Source: Phanerochaete sordida
Lineage: Eukaryota > Basidiomycota > Agaricomycetes > Polyporales > Phanerochaetaceae
Length of the DNA: 64,000 nt
Direction of reading: 5' to 3'
Assembly (NCBI GenBank): GCA_019973155.2
Contig: BPQB01000072.1
Location: forward strand, 1-64,000
Positions within the stretch are counted from its first letter, which is position 1. Every line of letters begins with the position of its first letter. Of the stretch, positions 20,872 to 30,559 are shown piece by piece. Made by a program: the position numbers and the translations under genes. The notes under the pieces were generated by a model, which was given only the letters and a program-made list of their open reading frames with translations, was not told the origin of the DNA and made no database searches.

Positions 20872-23665
20872 ATGTCTCCTACCACGGACGGCGAACGGAT
20901 ACCCACTCGCAGTTGAAATCATCTATCACATAGTGCCCCTCGCTCTGCATCAGCAAAACGACACCTTGTCTTGGGAGGTCTTGGGTACCTTGGGCAATAC
21001 CGCCAAAGGGCATAAGGCACCCAAGACGAGGGTCTTGGGTAAGATATGTTGGTGGTCTTAGTAAGACGCGAAACCCTTCCGGAAGACGCCAGGGCTTGCT
21101 CAAGACACTCTATAAGACCATTCGGCTTTCCCAAGACGACCCGTAAGGCCTTTCGTCTTCGCCAATATCGTGTTAATGACCTCCACAGACCACCTCTCGA
21201 GCATGTAATCATGTCACTGAAATATATTTGACCACACTCACACTACGACTACTACTACAAACGACAAATCTAACTAGCTATTGCCCGCACAAGGGCGTGT
21301 TGTGCCATGGATATCCATCAAGGTCCACTTACAGGCATCATACGGTCATTTTTACAGGAGTAGCGGAGGGCTGCGGAATCCAGGATCGTGAGTCACTGCC
21401 AGTTATGCCAAGACGAAGACGGCAGAGCACTCACCCTACGATGTCGAAGCCAGCATATCCCACAGTCTTTCCCTGTGCGATCATGAATGCCAAGTTCAAC
21501 GGCGTCCCGTAACATAGGCCCCAAGGACATCTACTCACCGTGTCGTAATTTCATATGTGCCTTTGCGCTGCTTCGTCGAGGACCTTGCTTCTGGTAGTTC
21601 TGTAGTGGCATTCGTCTCCTATGAAAGATATCTAGTGGCTCAAGCAGCAACCCAGCGGGCTGTTCGCTTTGCGTTCAATTTGCGCGGTGGTGAGCACGGG
21701 CAGCATGACCAGAACTTTGGCACATACCATTCGTGCCCGTGTGCCCGGGATGGGTTCGTCTTTGCGTCTGTAGAGAACCACGTTTCGACGCTGAGGATGC
21801 CTTACCGACGCGGGATCGAAGATCACTCGCCACTGTGACGGCGTAGGAGCGCGGGACGCGGGGCGTTGAGCGAGTTGTCGGCAGTGTGGATGAGGGGCAG
21901 CGGCGGCGAGCGAAGCGTGCACAAGGACGTCTTCCTGGGCCTAAGTATAGAGGAAACGTCGCTATTGTGCGCCAGTATGGCAACACAGTACGTGTCGAAA
22001 TCGAATCACAGAGGGCGAGGGGTATAGGCATGGATGGTCGTGGTTACGAGACAGGACTTGACGCGACGCATTTCCCGGATGTATCTCAACTTCGGCGCTC
22101 TAAGTGAGCTCCGACACGGAATACTCCGCTTGCCTGACGCCTGGCCACAGCTGCAGCCAAGACGTCCAATACAAGATCATCAGAGGGTATGTAGGTACGT
22201 TTCTAGCTTGAGAGGTATGTCATTCAGTCATTGCTCGTATTTGAGGCCCAGGATTAATATTCGCGTAAGACATCCTTCCCTGTGCCTTGCCCAAGTCGCG
22301 ACGCCTTGCCCAAGACCTCCCAAGACGGCTGCCCAAGGCCAAGGCACTGTAAGACACGTTCCACAATATCAAGGCGTCTCACCAAGCCTAAGGCACCCTG
22401 TGATCTTGCTGATGACCGAGCACCTGGACGACACATTTACTCGTCGGGACGTACTAGGCAGAACATCGCCTGCTATGTTGCCCCTCTGAGTACGTCTGAG
22501 GTACGTCGCGTCGAGCTGGCTTTCCGTCCAGCTGACGTTTGCGACGGTCTTGAGTCTGTCAGGGAACATCCGGACCTCGGCGTGCAGTCCTTGCTCACGT
22601 CGCCTCGAAAGTCATCTGGCTCCTCAGCCGATTGGGCCTAAAGCGACGGTCTGTGGCTGTATCAGACGAGTAAGTTTGCTTTTTGCATGACTTGCAGCTT
22701 GCGGCTAACTTCATCTAGGTCTCGTGCAAAGCGAGCCCTGATCTCGACGTCGTCAAGAGAGCCCCGCGTCCCAGTCTCAGCGCACGACTTCACCAGCGCC
22801 CCTCGAATGACCGCGTTAATGGCCCCCCAACTAGGCTCACCTTGAAGGTATGGAACATACTTTTCTGCATACAGAGCCACCTCGTCATCGCTGCGCATGG
22901 ACAGACTTAGCGGCACGTCACCATAGGCTGAGAATCCATCGCGTCACTTCAAGCCGTACACAATGCCCACGCCAATGACCAGAAGATTGCGCGCGGCATG
23001 CGCGTGGTGCTGACGATATACCCAGGCGCTTTCCAGGACGCTCACCCCGCACGTCGACCCATCTACACGGGGTATCGCTATCTGTGCGTTCCTTCGAGTC
23101 ATCCTGGCTCCAATGACGGACTGGGAACCATACTCAAATAAGACATCCGCCTTCTGGGGATCGAGACCCATAAGAGAACGATCGCGGAGGCGACCAAGCC
23201 AGGCGCAACGGACGACGAGAACTCGGCAGTGAATGAGGTACGCTCTCTCATGTGCTAACCGTAGATCGAGCGATTGACCCGCGTACAAGGCATCCGCGCA
23301 CGAGCTTGCGCGGCTTGTTTGTCGCGTGTGCGGTGCAGGTTCATGCGTGCACGCGGATTGGGACCACGCCGTTCCCCTCGACGAAGCGCTTCGCGAAGCG
23401 CAGGGACGTGCACTGGCATTTTTGTACTCACACTAGAGCTCACTCCGTCTCCCCTGAAGGAATGGTGCGGGCTTGTTCGCGCGATCGCACAGATAGCGTG
23501 TCTGTGCGAGCGACTGCAGACCCACGGGACACAGCCCCGCAGAGTCTTCTGGACGATCTCGAGCCGCGACTCGAGCGCATCCAGCGGAATCATGCGGCGG
23601 TTCCGGACTGTATGTATACCAGTATTTTTCTAGCGACTTCATATTTCGTCGTACGAAGCTCATAA
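20872..23665 (+). pseudogene. F-box-like gene B, disrupted by two insertions
   Basis: The original ATG is at 17044-17046 and is repeated at 20872-20874 as part of the LTR target duplication. The first 76 bp of coding sequence (YPLAVEIIYHI in the family frame) remain at 20872-20947, with 4 extra bases relative to copy A that shift the frame. Coding homology then stops at the left end of a 1.47-kb element and resumes at 22415 (ACCGAGCACCTGG, matching copy A). Later islands include LSTSEVRRVELAF near 22490-22530. The last exon near 23460-23620 corresponds to WYGLVREIAQ..LLGDLE of copy A. The gene cannot make a normal product. It converges on the DUF6535 gene B, whose stop is at 23713. Confidence 0.65.
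20948..22414. mobile_element. Putative non-autonomous DNA element with inverted repeats
   Basis: This 1467-bp insertion is defined by comparison with F-box-like gene A, where the flanks are contiguous (CCTCGCTCCG then ACCGAGCACC). Its ends are a 9-bp terminal inverted repeat, CATCAGCAA (20948-20956) and TTGCTGATG (22406-22414). Inside are larger subterminal inverted repeats built on CTTGGG/CCCAAG, including a perfect 18-bp pair, GTCTTGGGAGGTCTTGGG at 20968-20985 and its complement at 22309-22326, and a hairpin at 21019-21040. No transposase is seen and no target-site duplication is evident. The middle (about 21230-22250) has no recognisable gene. Confidence 0.6.
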
Positions 23666-23712
23666 GTCAATACACGTCAAACAAGATCGGGAGTACAAAA
23701 TTCAAGCATGAG

Positions 23713-26700
23713 CTAGACCACGTTCGGATCGCCATACAGCACCACCGCCGACTCTGGATCCTCCGCCACTCCTTCCGAGTCCTCCTCACCCCGCCCGTCC
23801 TCCACCTCCGCACCAGAATCGTCTGCGCCGTCGCCTCCCGCGGCCTCCACGTCCTGCATGGCTATATCCTCGCCGACTGGCGGCTGCGAACCGCCGACGT
23901 CTGCTGCAGCGCGCCCTGCGAGTGAGGTCCACCACTGCGCGACGTGGGATACCGCAACGGACGGCAGCGCAGCAAGCCGTCTCCACCATGTGGCGTCCGT
24001 CTCTCGCTGTGTGCGGCTCTGTTGTAGTCTGGGGTTCCTATGGACCGGTATGGACGGCCTGTGGCTAGGTATGCCTGTGGCGCCATCGAGCGGAGGTGAT
24101 TCATGCGGGGGCGAAGCGGACATCGCGGGCGGTGTAGAGGCGGGTGATGGTGCGCTGCTGCGCGGCGGCTGCCGAGAACGCTCCCGGATTGCGCGTAGAG
24201 CAGGGCATTTCTCTTCGAGTGCCGCTGGAAGCTTGAGGTCGTCGTCGTCGTCAACATCGCAGTGGTGGTCGTACCAAATGCAGTCCGTGTCTTGATCGCA
24301 CTCGTCGATTCCCTTATGGGCAGCGTCCAGCATGGAATGTATGTGCCAGGCGGTGATGTAAGCAGTGTTAAACAGGTATATCCTTTCGCATGCATGTGCC
24401 ACACGTCGGAACTCCGTGCATCGAAGCGATGACTCCGTTAATGGTCCATTGGCCTTCCATCGTAAGCTCCAGATTACATGGCAAAGTCTCCCCCATGCTG
24501 CAGGGAATGTCTCACTGGTATGGTTTGCTGCAAATGCGTCCAGTGCCAGGGATAGCTTGTGCAAGATGGCCTCAAAATGGGCTTGCTCAGTAGTACGCAG
24601 CTGCCTGTATTTGAGCCACCGCTCAGCAATCAAGAAGAACACGCGGAAGTATTCCTCGCTTGCGGTCGCAAAATCTTCGTTGAACCATTGCAGCAACAAG
24701 GCGGCCGTGTCGACGGCTGTTGTGTCTTCATCCGAGAGCACTATCAGAGTGAGATGAATGAGTGACGCTGAAACTTTGTGTACAGACGAGCTAGACAAAC
24801 CTAAGACATCATCTGATGTGATCGTGAGCCTCCCATACGTTGCAAGCTCTAGGCAAATGGGCTCGTACAAGTGCTTGAGCTTTTCCGGCTGCTTTAATGT
24901 GACATTGAACAGGAAACGGAGGGCTTCCGTGTACCATGGGTACTCGGTGCCTGCATCAGAGACCAGATGGCGAAGAATGACCTGTATATCCCTTGAAGGA
25001 ATCAAATTCACATGCTCATCATTCTGGCCAATGACGCGCTTGAGATCGGCAACCATGCACTGGCCAACCAGTTCCTTCGTTGACGCTGTACATCCCTCAT
25101 CCCAGTATTCCATGGGAAGGAGCATCGCGAAAGAGCGACGGCGATAGGGCCCCATTGTTTTTGTGTACTGAGAAGCCTGTCTTACAAGCTCGTTATCACT
25201 GTCAGACAGGCCAGGGCCACCAGTTTGATTTTCTGAGGTGTCCGAGTCTTCGAGTACTGTGTGTGGTTTGCCAAGAAGATTCTGCTGCATGGCAAGAAGA
25301 ATTGTCCTCCACACCACAAGATATGCTGTGCAACGATCTTCTGCGTCAAACTCGAAGATGGGATCCAGAGGACGGGTGCAGCCAGACTCAGCACATTCCG
25401 CAATGTAGGTTTGTACTCGCAGGTCTTGCGACGAAAGCTTCACCCAGTCAAGTGCACGAAGCAGAAGTGCCGTCTCTGCAATGGCTTCCAGTACCCAGTC
25501 TGCCAGTGTGAGATCTTCGGTGCTCCATCTTCCCAGCATGGGATCTACCTCCTTGGCCGACTCTGCAGCAATTGATGTCAATTTGCTGCCCCTGTGTGAC
25601 TTCCCACTAAGCTTGCCTCGTACTTCCCGGCAGCTTTCCAGGTCCCTGTCTCTCCAAGAGCTCAAGATATGCGGCCAAGCTATGGAGAAGTGTGCCTGAT
25701 TGTACTCTTGTATGGTATACCATAACCGCTTCCATACAGACTTTATGTCATCTGGTACATTGTCCCACTCCTCTTGAAGTTCTCCCCATCGTTCAGTGAA
25801 GGATGCAGCAACGTAGATGAAGAGGCGCCGCATTGCCTGACATGCAGCGACACATGCCCATGCGGTAGGAGACTTGTATGGGCAGCGCTTATATATGATA
25901 GGAAGGAGCGTGAACATGGCTGCTGCAACCAGGAAGAGTGCAGAGAATACGGTGATGATGATGGCGACGATGTTGTCGAGGGTCCAAAGTAACACCATAA
26001 CGCCACAGAGAAAAAGGACCATGGCCAGCTCCAGAATGGCGGGAATGGATGAGATCGTGGCATCGACGTTCCAGGACTTCCACGCCTCGAAGCGGTCCTG
26101 ACGAACAAGAACGTTCTCGCGGGGTAGGGCTAAAGGGGAGTTCCAGCGGAGGTACTCGCGAAGCCATTGCTTCGCAAGGATTCCAAACAGGGCGGCAGAC
26201 AAGCTGAGAACGAGGCTGAGGAAGAAAAGAATATTGATCGCCCGAACGGATGTGGGAGGGGAGAATGGCTGCGCGTCGATCAGAGATGTGAGCGTGGAGT
26301 TGACAGTGGAAGGGATGATCGTGCCCGTGGAACGAATCTGCATGGAGACACTGAGGGCAAGGAGCTGGTTAGTAGTGGACGAGTCGTCGTCGATGAGCAT
26401 CGGGTAGGTCTGCACAACGAACGCAGTGAGAAACGCGGAGAACAAGCCCGCCTGAGTTAACATATGTGGTGAGCGTTCAGCATCAGGTGCACGGCTTAGC
26501 GACGCACAAAGACCAGAAGCGTGTCGATATCCTTCCCATAGTATTCCATCTCTTCGGTGTCGTGCTTAAACAGGTGCCCTTCGATGCCTGCCCAACCTGA
26601 CAACTTCTCCGGTGGTTCAAGCTGTAAATAACAGTCAGACTAGCGATATTACTCGAGCTGCATCATACGTACTTTGGACAGTGCATCAATTAGCTTGGTT

Positions 26701-26987
26701 AGGAGGTCTTGGGGAAAGGGAACCGTGGTCGCGGCCGCAGGCTCGTTGCGGGGGGCGTCGTTAACGCCGCCAGGTGGCCCGGGCGAGGGCTCCTGCTGCG
26801 ATTGCTTCGTGAGATGTTCATGGCTGCTAGCTCCACTCGCGTCGGAAGCTGCGTCGGTACGACGCTCTTCCACTATATCTCCAGCGCTGGAAGCTGGATT
26901 TGTGACATTGCGAGCTTGCTCCGTAAGCTCGGCTTTGGAGGCACTGTGCTTGGAGCTCGAGCTCGACGGCGGGGGCTGAACATCCAT
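23713..26987 (-). CDS. DUF6535 membrane protein B, intact
   Basis: This is the best-preserved copy, with a predicted length of 1055 aa. Exons are 26673-26987 (105 codons, start ATG at 26987, reading MDVQPPPSSSSS and ending LLTKLIDALSK), 26508-26621 (38 codons, GHLFKHDTEEM..DIDTLLVF) and 23713-26451. The head is hydrophilic, Ser/Pro/Glu-rich. Exon 3 starts AGLFSAFLTAFVVQTYPML and carries three to four hydrophobic helices in its first 230 residues, separated by the conserved WLREYLRWNSPLALPREN linker, and then about 600 residues of predicted soluble alpha-helical sequence. A conserved CDQDTDCIWYDHHCD motif (C-x5-C-x4-H-x-C) precedes a Ser/Pro-rich tail with a WW-containing segment (TWWRRLAALPSVAVSHV). 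Function is unknown; membrane anchoring is inferred. It converges on the F-box-like gene B. Confidence 0.9.
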
Positions 26988-27499
26988 GGGGGTGGCGAGG
27001 TGGAGGTATGAGGGAAGGTTTGCGTGGGAGCGTACGCGGCCGCCCTGCGTGCGCACTACTGGGCGCCCCGCTGGAACGTGCATGCCTGCAGGATGTCCCG
27101 CAGTGCACCGCCACGCATCATGTACCTGCGCCATGCATTCGACGTGCGTAAGGAGCACGCTTCTCTGCTTATCGCTGCTAAAACGTGACGAGCGGAGATT
27201 AAGCATTTAACCTGTTGTCGAAGCTGGAGCTCGTGTATATCTCCCTTCATCAGCGTACATCCAATGCATTCTGCAAGCAAGGTACGGTACGTCTGTCCAC
27301 AATGGTCCTATTCTACGGTATTGCCGACCAAGTGCATCGCCTCGTGGCTGTGCACCGCAGCAGCCGCACCAGTGCTTCCATGAGTCGCGACTGCGTGTTG
27401 ACCGCCTGGTCGTCTGGTAGCGGTGCAAGCGTCAGCAGCAGATCAGATAAGCAGCCGCCGAGATACGCACTCTGTCAGGGTTGAAGAGGCAGTGTAAAA

Positions 27500-29532
27500 C
27501 TAAGCCATGCTGGACTTATTCACGAGTTCAGTGGTGCCTGCGCGATGCAAACCGTAGGAATACTCGCGCTTGCCGACGCCGACGCCGTGTTCGTCCTTAC
27601 CTATCACGATCGCAGTCAGCTCTGACGTAGAAGTATCGACGCAAGAGGCGTACATATCCCGTTCAGCCGCTTCGTCCGCTCGATCGACAGTGCCTGACGT
27701 CCTCATCTTCAGTCGGTAACAGCAAGGGCGATCACCTACACGAACTCGTCAGGACGGGCAAAACACAACCCACAGCAGCACATGTCGCGCTCACCGCGCA
27801 CCCTCGCCTACATATCCCACGCTCGCGTTCATTACCAGGACCCCCTCGACGCTTCGTCTCATACATCGACGGCGGTACTAATCTGACGAAGACATTGCAG
27901 CGTCAATGATGTTAACAGAATTTGTATGAGATTGCGGACGCTCCGTACGAAATGCTGGATTCCATCGTTGACGGTCATCTACAAACGCGAGGTCCGAGGA
28001 CAGCGCGCTCTTTCAGTTCGCCCAGAGCGCGTTCGCCTTCGCACCCCAGGACGTACACGTGAAGCCCATCCCGCCATGCCTGTTGCCAACCTGGCGAGCA
28101 AGAATCAGTCTGAATATCGATGCGCCAAAGGCGGTGGTAATGCCCACATTCCCGACGAGTCTTTGTTGAGATTGCGAACCCGTCTCTGGCAGAGCGCGGA
28201 TGTTCTGGTCATGCAGGGTCGTCGGACCGATGAAGGCGTCGTCGCAGGACGTGACACGTTCTGGTATATCACAGCCCGTTAGCGCACGTCCGACCCAGAT
28301 ACAAGAATACGTACTTACGGCATCCACACCTGAGTTTGCAATCTCGCGCATGGCTTCGGCCGCGACGCGAGTGCACGACGGAGATGGTTGTCGACAGTAT
28401 TGGCGCAAGGCAGCTGGTCACTGTTCAACGGGACGGTGCGATGAGATGATACGTGGAGCAGAGTCAATCAAGTGGGCATACCTTCAGCTGAAATCCTCGC
28501 CGTGTGAAAGCTGGCGCGAGTCGTGCGCGAACATCGACGAGCCTTGATGACCTCATCGCAGAAGTCTGTGAACCACCCGCTAAACGTCAAAAGCGTCCAC
28601 GAGCAGCTGGTAAGACTTACGAGATTCAGACATCGCTCCCATTGGGAGAGCATGGAAAGGTTGCCTGAGGTGCCCATGCTGACGCGGGGTCCGAATATGG
28701 GTCAGTTAATGCGGTCGAGACGTAGGGTAAAGTACTCACGAGGAAGACGAGCGACATCTCGCGCCGCTGCAGCCAGAATTGCTCTTCACTCGCCCTCGGC
28801 GTGGCTGGCATACGGGGTCTGAGTCTTCCTCTACAGAACCAGATACAACGACTTATGAAGGGAAGAATGGGGATGCATATATGCGCGCAAATGAGCAGCG
28901 TACCCTGTAATGTAGTCTATGTCGCACATATCCGCGCATATATCTTCTCTCTGTGAGGCGTGCCAGTGCACTTCGAGCGGCGTGCCTCTACAGTGGGTCA
29001 CACTGCGCTTCACATGTTGCTTGCGAGCTTCACGATGGTGGTGACATCATCCGCACATTGGGAAGATACGACCACAGTGGGGTCAGAACCTGCGCCCTAA
29101 GTCGGCACGGAGAATAGATATGATCAAAGCGAACGCACCTGGGCAATACTCAGTCTCGCTGGACTGGTAAACGTGCAGCACCTCCGGGTCTGTCGAGACC
29201 TTCACCAATTTCCCGCCACCTTTGCCCAGAGCCCTGCGTATCTCCCTCGCAAGCGAAGTCGTATGAATACTCATATCCTTCGAGGTAGAGCCGTGGACTG
29301 GTGCCGAGGTGGTTCCGACCTTGCATTGGGCGACTGCCGCGGGAGCAGCTGACGCGTTCGCGCTTGTCAGGCGAGCGGGAAAGAGCGCTGTCGGAATCAA
29401 AATGGCCGCATCGCCGCCGAGTACAGTGTGCCGCAAGCCAGACACCGAGGACGCGGAGGTGCTGGCGAGGCGAATCGAACGCAGTCGCAGGGCGTACGCG
29501 AGGCTGGAGCGCAGCATGTTGATGAGAAGCAC
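27500..29532 (-). pseudogene. D-lactate dehydrogenase-like relic, copy 3
   Basis: This copy keeps the most recognisable ends. The start at 29532 gives MLLINMLRSSLAYALRLRSI, a basic amphipathic stretch typical of a mitochondrial targeting presequence. It is followed by GKLVKVSTDPEVLHVYQ near 29170-29230 and an intron from about 29143 to 29096. The second exon contains VTTIVKLAS, then lacks one base, which shifts the frame before the RGTPLEVHWHAS block that corresponds to GGGTSLEGHW. The C-terminal exon keeps DEHGVGVGKREY near 27570-27600, the family's EHGxGxGK signature, and stops at 27500. Central motifs such as IGAEGT are eroded (ISAEGMPT). It is very probably non-functional. Confidence 0.75.
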
Positions 29533-29939
29533 TCGGCGTGCACGTCGAGGACTCCGAAAGGGCCGGTTTCATGTCGACGTTGTCGCTGTAGGGCGGGAAG
29601 GACCGGGAGGTGCGTGTGCTCGGCAGAGCGGCAGCCGTGCGATGGTTCTGGGCAGGCGAGCGGGATGGAGGCAGTGCAAGTAGCGCGCGTCGTTTAGCCA
29701 CGTGATCGTTCGCGGAACCGCGGCATCCACGGCATCCTCAGGCCGAGTCCTGCGTGCAGCGAGAAACCCCGATGACTCGAGATTGCGCGGACGATGTACA
29801 CAACGTCCTGAAGACCCCGTTGATCCTCTACGATAGCTGCCACGTCTCCCGCAGAGCCTAGGTCCCTTATAGAGACCTCTCCAATAGCAGAGTGGGTCGA
29901 GCACGGCCTTGTCCTTAGACAAGAGCTCTTTGAATTCAG

Positions 29940-30540
29940 TCATGAATATGTACATTGTTCCCAAGCTCTGGGTGCTCAGTCGTGTCCCGGCTATGGTCGC
30001 AAAGCAGAGATACAGTCAACCTTGTGCGTGGTATCAGCCTTCGCCGTCGACCGCCTGTCGAGAGTCCACAGACGTACCGTCGCGCAACCTTGGGCTCTAT
30101 CCGCAGGTACAGGCTCATGAAGTCGCATGAGCCGTGTAGCGGAACAGCGTCAGCACCGGGAAGGGGTCGACATTCGTGAAGCGGCAGCCATCCACGTTCA
30201 TACACGCGATGAACGCTGGCTTGACGTCGGCCTGCGAAGTCGCCTGGGAGCGCATGGACGGGCTCCATGAGGCCCTTTAGCTGCAGGACAATGAAGGCGC
30301 GCGTCGCCCAGGCTAAAATTCCCGCGTCAGAAATTGGTTTATGTGAAATCGTCAGGGACATACGATAGTCGTACAAGACGCAGATGTGCGAAGTCGATTT
30401 GCGAGCACACATTCAGCTCCAACAAACCCGAGCAGCGAGGGCGGGCAGACCTTTTCTCGGGATCGAGCGGCCCCTCGACGACGCCCCAGGTGTTGCGCGT
30501 GGACGGCGTGCGGGCGAACGAGCCGCCAGGCCGCATATTC
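29940..30540 (-). pseudogene. Glutathione transferase (ECM4/omega-Xi type) relic
   Basis: Exon 1 survives as GSFARTPSTRNTWGVVEGPL near 30470-30530, matching GSFDRKPSTFRHWITAEGPF of the intact gene. The exon containing the catalytic cysteine is missing or unreadable. Exon 3 reads AWATRAFIVLQLKGL near 30265-30310, and exon 4 ends LYLRIEPKVARR near 30070-30110. The region up to 29940 still resembles the start of exon 5. Frames are broken throughout. It lies next to D-lactate dehydrogenase relic copy 3 on the same strand. Confidence 0.65.
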
Positions 30541-30559
30541 GTGCTGACGTCCGATTAGC

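Larger units (their letters stand above)
17044..20875 (-). mobile_element. LTR retrotransposon with gag-like ORF only (TR-GAG-like)
   Basis: Two direct LTRs of 577 bp (17048-17624 and 20295-20871), each beginning TG and ending CA, flank a 2670-bp interior and are themselves flanked by the 4-bp duplication ATGT (17044-17047 and 20872-20875). The element reads on the minus strand. A possible primer-binding site starts TGGCTGCCCC two bases after the 5' LTR (20292 downward), and a purine tract GGGAGGAGA abuts the 3' LTR (17625-17633). The interior holds one long gag-like ORF. No protease, reverse transcriptase, RNase H or integrase is seen in any frame, so it must rely on enzymes from another element. 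One LTR mismatch was noticed (17257 C against 20504 G), implying a very recent insertion. Confidence 0.9.

Noticed and set aside
22254..22436. Possible Helitron for the 1.47-kb insertion
   Set aside because: The ends are CATCAGCAA / TTGCTGATG inverted repeats. There is no 5' TC and no 3' CTRR with a preceding hairpin, and insertion is not between A and T.
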